This document shows positions 9,519-21,259 of a DNA stretch of 64,000 bases, in pieces; the stretch's first letter is position 1, and every line of letters begins with the position of its first letter. The DNA is from an uncultured Pseudodesulfovibrio sp. Its GTDB lineage: Bacteria; Desulfobacterota; Desulfovibrionia; Desulfovibrionales; Desulfovibrionaceae. Below the pieces are notes generated by a model that had not been told where the DNA came from, ran no database searches, and was given only the letters and a program-made list of their open reading frames with translations. The DNA lies in the NCBI RefSeq assembly GCF_963675635.1, contig NZ_OY776488.1, positions 1,649,501-1,713,500 of the forward strand. Reading direction: 5' to 3'. A program made the translations under genes and the position numbers.

Positions 9519-10168
9519 AATCCGAGTTCCATGAGTTTTTCTTCTATGCCATCCGAGGCAAGTCGGGTGGCTGTCACCCATTTGCCGCCACGATCGGCGA
9601 ATTTGCCTGCTGAAAACAGGTTGTCCAAAAGAGCTTCCTGAGTTTCTTCGTACCGGGAACGGATCATCCGTTCCTGATTCACGTCAATCAGGTAGAAATC
9701 TATAGCGACTGAGGCAGGTTGCTTGACTCCGGCAGAGCTTCCATCACGCTCCCGCCAGGTCGTCAGTTGCGGCACTAGCAAGAAATCCGCTTGAATGCAC
9801 TTGCCAACACCAAGCCAATATTTCCATGCTGACAGCTTGGGCAGACCGAAATCCTCAAAAACGACAACATCTTCGCACTGCTGAACAGCAGCGGGAGTGA
9901 TATAGTCAAACACCTGATGTTTGTTCAAGGTGTCAGCGAGAATCATATCCAGCGTTTTCACAGTGCCTTCAGGGGCAGGCTTTCCTTCTTCATCAAGGTA
10001 TCCTGCCAGAAGCTCCCAATTGTAAACGGGGTTGGTGAACCCGGCCACAGCAAGCTTGCCTTCGGGACGAGGTACTGCAGCCACCCGCTTGGATGTGCCG
10101 CAGCCTGTCAAAACCAACAGGCTCAGAGATACAACGACCAATCCGATAGATAGTGCGATGCGTTTCAT
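9515..10168 (-). CDS. Lipoprotein of unknown function between hisB and hisA
   Basis: 217 residues with a signal peptide and lipobox LTGC (Cys23). The mature part begins with [21 protein letters not shown] and continues with [19 protein letters not shown]. That pattern resembles beta-strand/helix domains of outer-membrane-associated lipoproteins (CsgG/LpoB/TolB-N type), but no family is claimed. The start codon overlaps the hisB stop and the stop overlaps the hisA start, so translation is likely coupled to both enzymes although a lipoprotein has no evident role in histidine synthesis. Confidence 0.8.
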   Translation of the reverse strand: MKRIALSIGLVVVSLSLLVLTGCGTSKRVAAVPRPEGKLAVAGFTNPVYNWELLAGYLDEEGKPAPEGTVKTLDMILADTLNKHQVFDYITPAAVQQCEDVVVFEDFGLPKLSAWKYWLGVGKCIQADFLLVPQLTTWRERDGSSAGVKQPASVAIDFYLIDVNQERMIRSRYEETQEALLDNLFSAGKFADRGGKWVTATRLASDGIEEKLMELGL

Positions 10169-10755
10169 CAGTCGAGACTCCCTTTGGTGCTGGAAACGCC
10201 GGTACGACCGACTGCAACGCCTTGAGCCAGGGCAAGGCCCAGGGCTTTGAAGGCAGCTTCCAGAAGATGGTGACCATTCAGGCCATATTCGTATTTGACG
10301 TGCAGGTTCATGCCTGCCTTGAATGCAAATGACTTGAGAAATTCGCGCCAGACGTCTTTTTCGTCGCCTGCAATAATATCGGGCAGCAGCACATCATCAT
10401 AAACGAGATATGGACGACCTGACAGATCAATAACCACTTCAGCCAGAGCTTCATCCATGGGCACTTTTGCCGAAGCGACCCGATTGATACCTTTTTTGTC
10501 ACCCAGCGCTTCGGCGAAGGCCTGCCCAAGACACAACCCGACATCCTCAAGGCTGTGATGCGTGTCGATCTCGAGATCCCCCTTGCATGTCAAGTCCAGA
10601 TCGAATCTGGCCCAGAACGCACACAAAGTGAGCATGTGATCGGCAAAACCTATGCCGGTGTCCACATTCACTTTGCCCTCGCCATCCAAGGTCAATGTCA
10701 GCTTGATATCTGTTTCCTTGGTGGTACGGACCACCGAGGCCTGGCGTTTGCCCAT
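10168..10755 (-). CDS. hisB: Imidazoleglycerol-phosphate dehydratase
   Basis: 195 residues, the monofunctional form without the phosphatase domain. The metal-binding histidine clusters FADHML and [10 protein letters not shown] are present, as are the C-terminal [12 protein letters not shown] histidines. It dehydrates IGP to imidazole-acetol phosphate. AAGGAG precedes the ATG. It follows tatC after a terminator-like hairpin and overlaps the lipoprotein gene by 4 nt (ATGA). Confidence 0.96.
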   Translation of the reverse strand: MGKRQASVVRTTKETDIKLTLTLDGEGKVNVDTGIGFADHMLTLCAFWARFDLDLTCKGDLEIDTHHSLEDVGLCLGQAFAEALGDKKGINRVASAKVPMDEALAEVVIDLSGRPYLVYDDVLLPDIIAGDEKDVWREFLKSFAFKAGMNLHVKYEYGLNGHHLLEAAFKALGLALAQGVAVGRTGVSSTKGSLD

Positions 10756-10826
10756 GCTGCTACTCCTTCTGCAATGAAAAAAATTGCGTCAGACCGGACT
10801 GTATAGGAAAACTCTAGAAAAATAAA

Positions 10827-10852
10827 CCGGGCAGAGTCGTCTCCACCCGGTC
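10827..10852 (-). terminator. Terminator after tatC
   Basis: On the minus strand ACCGGG and AGA pair with TCT and CCCGGT around a small internal loop, followed by TTATTTTTC. It would end the tatBC transcript before hisB. Confidence 0.7.
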
Positions 10853-10860
10853 ATATTTCA

Positions 10861-12084
10861 TTATGCTTTTTCGGTTTGCTCTTCCGTTTTGGCGGCAACC
10901 TCATCCAATTCAGCTTCAGCGGCAGCCTCTTCCTCAGCCTGTTTCTTGAGATGACGTTTTTCCTTCTTTCCAAAGAAATAGGCCACCCAGATGCCGACCT
11001 CGTACAGGAAGATCAACGGTCCGGCCATGAGGCACTGTGTAAAGGGATCAGGCGGCGTAAGAACAGCGGCCAAAACAAACCCGATAAGAATCGCGTACTT
11101 CCGTTTCTTTCGTAATCCTGCCGATGAGACCATGCCCATACGGGCAAGGAAGAAAATAAACAGTGGCAACTCGAACACAAAACCGAAAGCAAACAGGAGC
11201 TTCAGACAGAAACTCAAATATTCGTTCAATTTGGGTGTGAACTGAATTCCTCCAGTGGAGAAACCTGCAAAAAACTCAAACCCAAACGGAAAGACAACGA
11301 AATACCCGAACAAGGCACCCGAAGTGAAGAACAAAGCCGAAATAACGGCCATAGGGATCATCCATTTGCGTTCGTGAGAGTACAGTCCGGGCGCAATGAA
11401 ACCCCATATTTGAGCAAAGACATAGGGGCTGACAAGGAACAGGCCCGCCACAATGGATATCTTGATATGTGAAAAGAATGCCTCAGCAGGATAAGTATAC
11501 TGGAAATGTCCCTGCTGCATCAATGCCAGTTGGAGGGAATCCATGAAAAGCTGCATTTGATCGGAATGAGCAAAGCCCTTCTCACTCAGAACCTGAGCCA
11601 ATGCGCGCCCAAAGTCCTGATAAAACTCCGGGGTCAATATGGGATTTTGGGCAGCCTGATCCTGAAAGACCTTGATCATCGGCTGCATAAGGATGTCGAA
11701 CATCCGTTCGGCAAAACTGTAACAGGCGATCATGCCGATGGCGATAGCGATAAAGGAACGAGTCAGACGAATTCGCAGTTCCCCCAGATGGTCCAACAAG
11801 GACATCTGTCCGGGTTCTTCCTCTTCAACATCAGACGCATCTTCGTCAGATGCCCCATTATCCGCACTTGATTCATCGGTCGCTTCAGAATCGTCGGAAC
11901 CCTCCGAATCAGTAATATCGTCCTTGACATCTTCCAATTTTTCCTGCGCCTGCTCCAACTCCTCATCGGTAACAACAGCAGTGTCATCCTCTTCAAGCGA
12001 GGGATCGTCTTTGGGATCAATCACGGACTCGACCTCAGACTCCCCTGTATCAGGGGCTTTCACATCATCTTTTTCGGAACTCAT
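10861..12084 (-). CDS. tatC: Twin-arginine translocase subunit TatC with long acidic N-terminal extension
   Basis: 407 residues against about 250 for typical TatC. The TatC core starts near residue 93 (MSLLDHLGELRIRLTRS) and has six membrane helices. Conserved features include SPYVFAQIWGFIAPGLY and the FGFEFFAGFS region. Residues 1-92 are almost entirely Asp/Glu/Ser and look disordered. The first periplasmic loop is also enlarged (about 60 residues after ILMQPMIKVF). The C-terminus carries a charged Ala/Glu/Lys tail. tatB ends 6 nt upstream. TatC with TatB binds RR signal peptides of folded exported proteins. Confidence 0.93.
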   Translation of the reverse strand: MSSEKDDVKAPDTGESEVESVIDPKDDPSLEEDDTAVVTDEELEQAQEKLEDVKDDITDSEGSDDSEATDESSADNGASDEDASDVEEEEPGQMSLLDHLGELRIRLTRSFIAIAIGMIACYSFAERMFDILMQPMIKVFQDQAAQNPILTPEFYQDFGRALAQVLSEKGFAHSDQMQLFMDSLQLALMQQGHFQYTYPAEAFFSHIKISIVAGLFLVSPYVFAQIWGFIAPGLYSHERKWMIPMAVISALFFTSGALFGYFVVFPFGFEFFAGFSTGGIQFTPKLNEYLSFCLKLLFAFGFVFELPLFIFFLARMGMVSSAGLRKKRKYAILIGFVLAAVLTPPDPFTQCLMAGPLIFLYEVGIWVAYFFGKKEKRHLKKQAEEEAAAEAELDEVAAKTEEQTEKA

Positions 12085-12090
12085 GTGAAT

Positions 12091-12435
12091 CTAGGCCTTT
12101 GTTTCGTCTGCGGCTTTGGGGGCAGAGGCTTCAGCCTGGACTTTTTCCAGCTCGGCCTTGGCAGCTTCAGCTTCAGCTTTTGCGGTTTCAGCTTCCAACT
12201 TGGCTTTCTCTGCCTTGCGACGAGCCAATTCCTCGTCCACTTCACGTTTGCGGGCTTCGGCTTCAGCCTTGTTAACTTCGTCATCCAGCGTGGACTTGAC
12301 GTCATTACCAACGCGCTTGAACTCGGCCACACCTTTACCCAGAGAACGGAGCATTTCAGGCAATTTCTTTGGGCCGATAACGACAAGTGCCACCAGACAG
12401 ATAATCAGTAACTCAGGTCCACCAATTCCAAACAT
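12091..12435 (-). CDS. tatB: Sec-independent translocase subunit TatB
   Basis: 114 residues. The N-terminus [19 protein letters not shown] is one membrane helix with the TatB-type Glu8, followed by the hinge [13 protein letters not shown] and a long amphipathic, Ala/Glu/Lys-rich helix. TatA and TatB are similar; the MFGIG-PELL start and the tatC neighbour favour TatB. No separate tatA was seen in the window. Confidence 0.88.
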   Translation of the reverse strand: MFGIGGPELLIICLVALVVIGPKKLPEMLRSLGKGVAEFKRVGNDVKSTLDDEVNKAEAEARKREVDEELARRKAEKAKLEAETAKAEAEAAKAELEKVQAEASAPKAADETKA

Positions 12436-12585
12436 GTATATTTCCTTGATTCTGAACTCTTACACGAAACGAAGCAACCCGATTTTCGCGTTGCCGGCAA
12501 CAGGTCCGGCTCGAAATGTCCGACAGACACAAGTTGCCGTACTCGAACTTATGGAATCAACATCAATTCTTCAAATATTGTCAAC

Positions 12586-12617
12586 ATGAAATAGCCACAG
12601 GTCTGTGGCTATTTCAT
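12586..12617. terminator. Terminator after guaA
   Basis: ATGAAATAGCCACAG (12586-12600) pairs with its complement at 12603-12617, closing on a very tight loop. It separates guaA from tatBC. Confidence 0.75.
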
Positions 12618-12630
12618 GTATTACTCTAAT

Positions 12631-14175
12631 TTATTCCCACTCAATGGTGGACGGCGGCTTGGATGAAATATCCAAGACCACACGATTAACGCCCTTGACT
12701 TCGTTGATAATCCTATTGGACATACGCGCCAGCACTTCAGAAGGCAGTCTGGACCAATCAGCAGTCATGGCATCCAGAGAATCCACGATGCGCAAGGCAA
12801 TGACATTTTCATATGTGCGGTCATCACCCATCACGCCAACGGTCTTGAGAGGCAGCAGCACGGCAAATCCCTGCCAAACCTTGCGGTACCAGTCAGTTGC
12901 AACCATTTCGTTCTGCACAATCCGGTCTGCCAGACGCAGAATCTCCAACCGCTCTTCGGTCACTTCGCCGATGATACGGATGGACAGGCCCGGTCCGGGG
13001 AACGGCTGACGCCAGATGATATGCTCTGGCAGGCCCAATTCATATGCAGCGCGACGCACTTCATCCTTAAACAATTCACGAAGTGGTTCAACCAGCTTAA
13101 GATTCATTTTCTCGGGAAGACCACCCACATTGTGGTGAGACTTGATAACTGCCGAAGGGCCCTTGAAGGATTCGGATTCAATGACATCCGGGTACAAAGT
13201 ACCCTGTCCAAGGAATTTCACACCTTCGATCGCCTTGGCTTCACGGTCAAAGACTTCGATGAACTTGTAGCCGATGAGCTTACGTTTTTTCTCAGGATCT
13301 TCCACGCCCTTCAGATCGGACAGGAATTCGTCTGCCGCATCGACCAGTTTGACATTCAGGTCGAAGTGCTCAGCCAGGAAGCCGATGACTTCTTCCTTCT
13401 CGCCCATGCGAAGCAGACCATTGTCAACAAAGATGCAGTGCAGATTTTTGCCGATGGCCCTGTGCAGCATGACTGCGGCCACGGTGGAATCAATGCCGCC
13501 GGACAGACCAAGTACGACCTTGTCGTCACCGACCTGTTTCTTCAGGTCTTCAATGGCGGTTTCAACAAAACCTGCCATGGACCAAGATGCTTCCAATCCT
13601 GCTACCTTGAACAGAAAGTTCTGAATGATGGTTCCACCGTCAGTGGTGTGCGCCACTTCCGGGTGGAATTGCAAAGCGTAAATTTTCTTTTCCACATTGC
13701 CCATTGCGGCGAACTCGATGGAATCAGTCTTACCCATGGGCAGGAAGCCCTCGGGAATGGCTTCCACACGATCACCGTGGGACATCCAAACCGTCAGATT
13801 TTCCTTATCCTCAACACCGTCGAAGAGAATACAATCGTTCAGTGCAGTGAACTGCGCCCGACCATATTCGCGGTCCGTGGAAGCAACAACTTTGCCGCCC
13901 AGGTTATGGGACAGAAGCTGCATGCCGTAGCATATGCCAAGCACCGGGATGCCCATCTCCATGTATTCCATGTTCAAATCAGGACATCCACCTTCCAGAA
14001 CGCTGGACGGTCCGCCCGACAGGATAAGCGCAGACGGTTTGAATGCCTTGACCCGTTCAGGATCAACATTACAGGGATGAATCTCGGAGTACACCCCGGC
14101 CTCGCGGACGCGCCGTGCAATAAGCTGGGTGAACTGGCTACCAAAATCAAGGATGAGTACTCTGTTTTCGTGCAT
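12631..14175 (-). CDS. guaA: GMP synthase (glutamine-hydrolysing)
   Basis: 514 residues. The N-terminal class I glutaminase has nucleophile Cys in GICYGMQ and the HPEVAHT histidine. The ATP pyrophosphatase domain has the PP-loop [11 protein letters not shown], and the C-terminal dimerisation domain ends in KPPSTIEWE. It converts XMP to GMP. It lies downstream of guaB on the same strand, but 365 bp and a terminator separate the two, so coupling by read-through or a separate promoter must be considered. Confidence 0.97.
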   Translation of the reverse strand: MHENRVLILDFGSQFTQLIARRVREAGVYSEIHPCNVDPERVKAFKPSALILSGGPSSVLEGGCPDLNMEYMEMGIPVLGICYGMQLLSHNLGGKVVASTDREYGRAQFTALNDCILFDGVEDKENLTVWMSHGDRVEAIPEGFLPMGKTDSIEFAAMGNVEKKIYALQFHPEVAHTTDGGTIIQNFLFKVAGLEASWSMAGFVETAIEDLKKQVGDDKVVLGLSGGIDSTVAAVMLHRAIGKNLHCIFVDNGLLRMGEKEEVIGFLAEHFDLNVKLVDAADEFLSDLKGVEDPEKKRKLIGYKFIEVFDREAKAIEGVKFLGQGTLYPDVIESESFKGPSAVIKSHHNVGGLPEKMNLKLVEPLRELFKDEVRRAAYELGLPEHIIWRQPFPGPGLSIRIIGEVTEERLEILRLADRIVQNEMVATDWYRKVWQGFAVLLPLKTVGVMGDDRTYENVIALRIVDSLDAMTADWSRLPSEVLARMSNRIINEVKGVNRVVLDISSKPPSTIEWE

Positions 14176-14298
14176 GTATGTCTCTTTAATTCACTCTGCC
14201 AAAAATGAAAAGTAGAAGATGTCTTCCCTTCAATTCAACCCTCATTCCCCGCAATACGCACAGACGCATGAAGAAAGAGGCAAGGAAGGGAGACTCTG

Positions 14299-14491
14299 CC
14301 GCTTTATCCCGACATGGCAGGGCAGGATAAGCGGAGCAAAATATCGAGGGACACAGCCCTGTAGGGCCGGATTGTGACTGCCCGGGAGAAACCGACGGGA
14401 CGGGTCGGATGGATTATTCCTCCATCCCCATGATTTCTCCCGGACTACACAAGGCGTATTCTCCCGTGCGCACCACTTGCGCGAATACGCC
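14299..14491 (-). ncRNA. Candidate structured RNA in the guaB-guaA spacer
   Basis: The 365-bp gap has no gene but several strong hairpins. One is 14453-14461 with 14483-14491 (GGCGTATTC/GAATACGCC), enclosing GCGC/GCGC. A second is a long rod: TTGTG 14372-14376 with CACAA 14448-14452, CCGGGAGAAA 14382-14391 with TTTCTCCCGG 14434-14443, and GGATGGA 14407-14413 with TCCATCC 14421-14427. A third is at 14299-14334 (CCGCTT...AAGCGG). The strand is assumed from guaB/guaA; the hairpins themselves are symmetric. No known riboswitch or 6S/SRP core was recognised. Confidence 0.4.
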
Positions 14492-14505
14492 CCAAAAAGT
14501 TTACA

Positions 14506-14531
14506 ATGGCAGGCCGGTTACAGCCTGCCAT
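14506..14531 (-). terminator. Terminator after guaB
   Basis: ATGGCAGGC (14506-14514) pairs with GCCTGCCAT (14523-14531) immediately after the guaB stop; the following T run is short. Confidence 0.65.
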
Positions 14532-14540
14532 AATTTCAAC

Positions 14541-16781
<2,241 letters not shown>

Positions 16782-16789
<8 letters not shown>

Positions 16790-17576
16790 CGTGGTCCTCC
16801 CCGAGGTATGCCTTGATGACCACCGGATTCTCGGCAATTTCACGCGGCGTGCCGGTTGCTATCATGCGCCCGTAATCCAGGACGTAGATGCGGTCTGACA
16901 TTGACATGACCATCTTCATATCGTGCTCAATAAGCATAATGGAAATGTTGAACTGCTCACGGATATCCATGATGAGCTGTTCCAGCTCCAGTGTCTCCTG
17001 CGGATTCATCCCCGCAGCAGGCTCATCCAGCAAAAGCAGAAACGGGTCCGTTGCCAACGCTCGGGCAATTTCCAGCCGCCGCTGTTTGCCGTACGGCATG
17101 TTGGATGACAATTCATCTGCGAATCCAGTCAGACCGACCAGCTCCAACAGGTGATATGCCTTTTCAATAACCGCTTCTTCTTCTTTACGAGCCGCCTTGT
17201 TGCGCGACACAGCTCCCCAGATTGAGGCCTTGGTGCGACAATGAGTTCCTATCATGACGTTTTCCAAGGCGGTCATGGAGTGGAAGAGTCGTATATTCTG
17301 GAAGGTACGCGCCATTCCATATTCTGTGACGATATTCGGCTTCTTGCCGTTAATACGGACCTGTTTTCCCGAAACATCAGGATCAATAAGCACATCTCCT
17401 GATGTTGGAGTATATATACCGGTAATGCAGTTGAAGAACGTCGTCTTCCCTGCACCGTTTGGACCAATCAGGGCCACGATTTCCTTGTCGTTCACAACAA
17501 GATCGACTTCGTCCAGGGCGCGAATACCCCCGAAGTCCTTACTCACTGCGTTGACATTCAAGACTGGATTATTCAT
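16782..17576 (-). CDS. livG: Branched-chain amino acid ABC transporter ATPase LivG
   Basis: 264 residues from ATG 17576; a GTG three codons upstream is also possible. Walker A is GPNGAGKTT, followed by the LivG-type insertion (TPTSGDVLID, GMARTFQNIRLF). The degenerate signature is MPYGKQRRLEIARAL and Walker B is LLLLDEPAAGMNP. It overlaps the livM stop by 8 nt and livF by 8 nt. Confidence 0.95.
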
Positions 17577-18861
17577 TGCCTGCACTCGCAGTTTTGGAAG
17601 CTGTATATTTATAGATCTTACGCTTTGCGCTGATCAATCCCTGCGGCCTGAATACCATGACCAGAACCATGATGGCCCCGAACAGGAGCATCCTGAACTG
17701 AGCAAAATCACGAAGGTACTCCGGCAACAGGATCAGGATAATGGCACCGGCTATGACTCCGCGGATAGATCCCATGCCACCGATAACGACGATGGACAGG
17801 ATAATGGCCGACTCCCAGAAGGTGAATGACGCCGGGTTGATGAAACTCGTCTTGGCTGCAAAGACCACACCGGCCATACCGGCCCAAGTGGCCCCCAATG
17901 CAAAAGCCATGAGCTTGGTCTTCATCTTGTCGATCCCCATGGCCTGACACGCGATTTCATCCTCACGCAAAGCCAGCCATGCCCGCCCAATGCGAGAATT
18001 CTGCAATCGGTTGACACAGAAAATGGTAAATACCAGCAGCCCGAGCATGATGTAATACATGTAATGCGTGGAACCGATCACACCTATCTTCATGTCGAAC
18101 AATGCAGGACGGTCAATACCGGAGATACCAGAGGGTCCCATGGTGACATCACCCCAGTTTTCAAGGACCAGACGAATGATCTCACCAAATCCGAGGGTGA
18201 CGATAGCCAGATAGTCGCCGCGCAGACGCAGGACCGGAAAACCGAGCAGAACGCCGAGAAGCGCACCAAGTACCGCCCCAACGGGCAGCATGAACCAGAA
18301 TCCGACCCCCCAGTGCATGTTGCACAAAGCGTATGCGTATGCACCCACGGCGTAGAAGGCTACGTACCCGAGATCAAGCAGACCGGCCAGGCCGACAACA
18401 ATATTCAAGCCCAGACCAAGTACTATGTACACGAGACAGGAAACCATTATGTTGGTCTGATAAAGATCAAAGACCTGCGGAAACCCGACGGCAACCAAGG
18501 CAATGGCGCCAAGGGCAACTAATTTCAAAACCGTATTTGATTGGACTTTGGTGAGCAGGGATTCCATATGGGATTCCTCTTTGCTCTCATCTTTCTTGAG
18601 CTCTTTTCTCGCCAGCAGCCAACGCCACACAAAAGAACCGAAGAAGACAGCCAAAGCGATATATGCCATGCGGTCCCAATGCCATACCACCGTTTTTTCG
18701 ATGGTATTGACCTTGATAACCATGATCGGGAATGTCAGAAAGGCAAACCAGAGTGCAGCAACTACCGACCTTTTGAGAGCCTGCGCGAAATTATCGCACC
18801 CGGCGGTCAGAAAGAAGCTGAAGAAGCTCTGCTGAGCCAGCGTATTACTTACATTGCTCAC
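17569..18861 (-). CDS. livM: Branched-chain amino acid ABC transporter permease LivM
   Basis: 430 residues, close to E. coli LivM. The N-terminal ~100 residues hold two or three extra helices and a charged linker (KELKKDESKEESH) before the core, which starts near KLVALGAIAL. The permease signature region GLNIVVGLAGLLDLGYVAFYAVGAY and the EAA-like loop ALREDEIACQAMGID are present. It lies 49 nt downstream of livH. Confidence 0.93.
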   Translation of the reverse strand: MSNVSNTLAQQSFFSFFLTAGCDNFAQALKRSVVAALWFAFLTFPIMVIKVNTIEKTVVWHWDRMAYIALAVFFGSFVWRWLLARKELKKDESKEESHMESLLTKVQSNTVLKLVALGAIALVAVGFPQVFDLYQTNIMVSCLVYIVLGLGLNIVVGLAGLLDLGYVAFYAVGAYAYALCNMHWGVGFWFMLPVGAVLGALLGVLLGFPVLRLRGDYLAIVTLGFGEIIRLVLENWGDVTMGPSGISGIDRPALFDMKIGVIGSTHYMYYIMLGLLVFTIFCVNRLQNSRIGRAWLALREDEIACQAMGIDKMKTKLMAFALGATWAGMAGVVFAAKTSFINPASFTFWESAIILSIVVIGGMGSIRGVIAGAIILILLPEYLRDFAQFRMLLFGAIMVLVMVFRPQGLISAKRKIYKYTASKTASAGNE

Positions 18862-18910
18862 AATATCTTCCTTGCATGATGAAAAACAGCATGCTGCTTG
18901 ATAATCTCAT

Positions 18911-19813
18911 TTAAACCTTTTGGGTCTTTTCCTTGCCCATGATGCCCGACGGCCTGAAAATCAGGATCAGCACCAGTAGACAGAATGCGAATACATCCTC
19001 GTAGTCCGAAGAGACATACCCGGTTGCAAACGCTTCGGTCAGGCCAAGTACAAGAGCTCCGAGCATGGCACCAGGAATGGACCCAATGCCACCGAGCACA
19101 GCAGCAGTAAATGCCTTGATACCCGCAATGAAGCCTATGTAATAGTTGATCTGACCGATATGCGAGGCGATGAGAACGCCACCGACAGCAGCCAAACTGG
19201 ACCCGATGACAAAGGTTGCGGAAATGACCATGTCGACATTGATTCCGACCAGCATGGCCATCTTGCGGTTCTGGGCAGTGGCTCGCATGGCCTTGCCCAA
19301 TTTAGTGAATTTGATGAACAGCGTCAGCCCGACACACGAAGATATCGTTGCAAGGATAATGACCAGTTCGGAAGAACTCATGATGGAGCCCATTGACTTC
19401 ATGAACCCAAACTCCGGGATGAGTTCAGGAAACGGCAGAAAGTCTGAGGTCTGAGCAAGCATGACATAGTTCTGCAGAAAAATTGACATGCCGATGGCGG
19501 AAATCAGCGGAGAAAGACGAGGGGCACCGCGCAGTGGCTTATAGGCTACCTTTTCGATGGTATACCCGTATGCCGCAGCCCATATCACCGCACAAGCCAC
19601 CGCAATGGCCAGAATGGCAAAACCCGGAAAACCGAGCATCGTCAACAATCCCGCCACAATCAGGCCGGTGAACGCGCCAATCATGTAAATTTCGCCATGA
19701 GCGAAGTTGATAAGCTCGATTATGCCGTAGACCATGGTATAGCCCAGAGCGATAAGAGCATAAATGCTGCCTCGGGTCAGTCCACCCAACAACAGCTCAA
19801 GAAAATATTCCAT
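18911..19813 (-). CDS. livH: Branched-chain amino acid ABC transporter permease LivH
   Basis: 300 residues, all hydrophobic helices. The N-terminus GGLTRGSIYALIALGYTMVYG and the following LINFAHGEIYMIGAF are diagnostic for LivH; the EAA-type loop is GKAMRATAQNRKMAMLVGI. It is the second gene of the liv operon, after a hairpin that may lower expression relative to the binding protein. Confidence 0.95.
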   Translation of the reverse strand: MEYFLELLLGGLTRGSIYALIALGYTMVYGIIELINFAHGEIYMIGAFTGLIVAGLLTMLGFPGFAILAIAVACAVIWAAAYGYTIEKVAYKPLRGAPRLSPLISAIGMSIFLQNYVMLAQTSDFLPFPELIPEFGFMKSMGSIMSSSELVIILATISSCVGLTLFIKFTKLGKAMRATAQNRKMAMLVGINVDMVISATFVIGSSLAAVGGVLIASHIGQINYYIGFIAGIKAFTAAVLGGIGSIPGAMLGALVLGLTEAFATGYVSSDYEDVFAFCLLVLILIFRPSGIMGKEKTQKV

Positions 19814-19841
19814 TAGGTGAAATCCTGTTCATTAAATAAAC

Positions 19842-19872
19842 CCAGGGGACAGGCATGTGCCCGTCCCCTGGT
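19842..19872 (-). terminator. Hairpin between livJ and livH
   Basis: CCAGGGGAC and GGCA (from 19842) pair with TGCC and GTCCCCTGG across one mismatch. Located directly after livJ inside a co-directional operon, it probably acts as a partial terminator or mRNA stabiliser that keeps the binding protein in excess. Confidence 0.7.
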
Positions 19873-19895
19873 TCAATGTGTTTTGCTATCAGCTA

Positions 19896-21071
19896 CTACT
19901 TAATCTCAACGTACTTGCCGTCTTGTACTTGGTAGATGGCAAAGCCAACGCCTTCGGCATCACCCTTGGCGTCGAATTTGATATTACCGACCGGGGTGTC
20001 GACCTTCTTGGTACGGAGGGCGTCCACAACCTTGTCATAATCAGTGCTTCCAGCGTTCTCGACAGCCTTGAGCAGAGCCAGGGCAGCGGAATATGCTTCC
20101 GGGAAGAACGGGCCGGGATCAGCGCCGAATTCTGCTTTATGAGCGGCAACAGCTTCCTGATAAAGGGGATTGGAAGAGAAGTCCATGGGGCCAGTAGCAT
20201 ACACGCCTTCAGCGTACTTGCCAGCAACCTTGATGAAGGTGTCATCCTTAACACCGTCATCAGACAGGAAGGGAATATCAAGACCCTTCTTGCGCATGCC
20301 GGTGACAACTTTGGAAGCTTCAGGATGATACCCACCGAAGATAACACCATCAGCGCCGGAGCCCTTGATTTTCTGGACAACGGCGGAATAATCGACGGCA
20401 CCGGGGGTCACGCCTTCAAACAGAGCGACCTGAATATCGGCATCAGCTTCAATGAACTGTTTGCAGAAAGAGGCAAAGCCCTTACCGTAGTCACCCTTGT
20501 CGTGAATGATGGCGATGCTCTTGAGACCAAGGCCTTTGGCAAATTTGACTTCAAGGGCAGCCTGCGCATCATCAGGTGCGATAGTACGGAAAAAGTTCGG
20601 ATATTCGCCGGACTGGGTCAACGGCGGATTGGTTGCGGAGGGAGACATGACCACGATCTTGCCATCCATATAGATGGGCAGAGCGGCCTTGGTCGCGCCG
20701 GAGCAGATGTGACCGAGCACGATCTTCACGTCGTCAGACAACATCTTGGTGGCGGCGTTAGTCGCCAGTTCAGGCTTGCACTGATCGTCTTGTGCGACAA
20801 CTTCAACCATGGAGCCATTGACGCCACCGGCGGCGTTGATCTTGGCTGCAACGAGCTTGGCTGCATTGACGGTAGGCAGGCCGTAGGAGGCCAGGTCGCC
20901 GGAATGCGCGCCAGCAACGCCGAGTACGAGTTTCGCAGCGGGAGCCACTTCACCAGTCTCAACATCAGCTTTTTCGTCGGCTTTTTCTGCCTTTTCCGCT
21001 TCACCGCCACACGCTGCCAGCATAGCCATCATGACCAGGCATAATGCGATCAGACTCAATTTGACTCTCAT
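19896..21071 (-). CDS. livJ: Branched-chain amino acid ABC transporter substrate-binding protein
   Basis: 391 residues with signal peptide and lipobox LAAC (Cys21), then an Ala/Glu/Lys-rich linker to about residue 45. The Leu/Ile/Val-binding fold (periplasmic type I) follows: GVAGAHSGDLASYGLPTVNA, DDQCKPELATNA, GHICSGATKAA and SPSATNPPLT. AGGAGAG lies before the ATG. As a lipoprotein it would be tethered to a membrane rather than free in the periplasm. livK would be an equally valid name; ligand range is inferred. Confidence 0.93.
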   Translation of the reverse strand: MRVKLSLIALCLVMMAMLAACGGEAEKAEKADEKADVETGEVAPAAKLVLGVAGAHSGDLASYGLPTVNAAKLVAAKINAAGGVNGSMVEVVAQDDQCKPELATNAATKMLSDDVKIVLGHICSGATKAALPIYMDGKIVVMSPSATNPPLTQSGEYPNFFRTIAPDDAQAALEVKFAKGLGLKSIAIIHDKGDYGKGFASFCKQFIEADADIQVALFEGVTPGAVDYSAVVQKIKGSGADGVIFGGYHPEASKVVTGMRKKGLDIPFLSDDGVKDDTFIKVAGKYAEGVYATGPMDFSSNPLYQEAVAAHKAEFGADPGPFFPEAYSAALALLKAVENAGSTDYDKVVDALRTKKVDTPVGNIKFDAKGDAEGVGFAIYQVQDGKYVEIK

Positions 21072-21150
21072 GCTTCTCTCTCCTAAAAAAGTATAAGGTT
21101 CGCTACCATTTTGGTGTATACAAAGGACGTATATTCCTCCTCAAAAAACA

Positions 21151-21234
21151 GCTCCCCGCAGTTTTTGAGTGGAATGAGACATTGTATTTATTTTACAAAT
21201 ATTGTCAATAACATCCACCCAAAGCTGCGGGGAG
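21151..21234. repeat. Inverted repeat flanking the liv promoter
   Basis: GCTCCCCGCAG at 21151-21161 and its partner CTGCGGGGAG at about 21224-21233 flank the promoter, with centres about 73 bp apart, near seven helical turns. It could be a pair of operator half-sites for a looping regulator, or the arms of a long-loop terminator for the ccm operon upstream. The sequence does not decide between them. Confidence 0.45.
21181..21208 (-). promoter_or_regulatory. Sigma-70 promoter of the liv operon
   Basis: On the minus strand TTGACA (21208..21203) is followed after 16 bp by TACAAT (21186..21181). Both boxes are close to consensus. Transcription would start near 21174, giving a leader of about 100 nt before livJ. 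Confidence 0.75.
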
Positions 21235-21259
21235 TCAATAGCCCGGTATCTCAGGTCTT

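Noticed and set aside
13021..14208. 395-residue plus-strand frame over guaA
   Set aside because: Antisense shadow of the clearly identified guaA gene.
14507..14531. GGTTACAGCCTGC stretch that recalls the 3' part of 6S RNA
   Set aside because: It sits in a plain terminator hairpin and the long 6S rod with a central bubble cannot be drawn around it.
19857..21044. 395-residue plus-strand frame over livJ
   Set aside because: Antisense shadow of the binding-protein gene.
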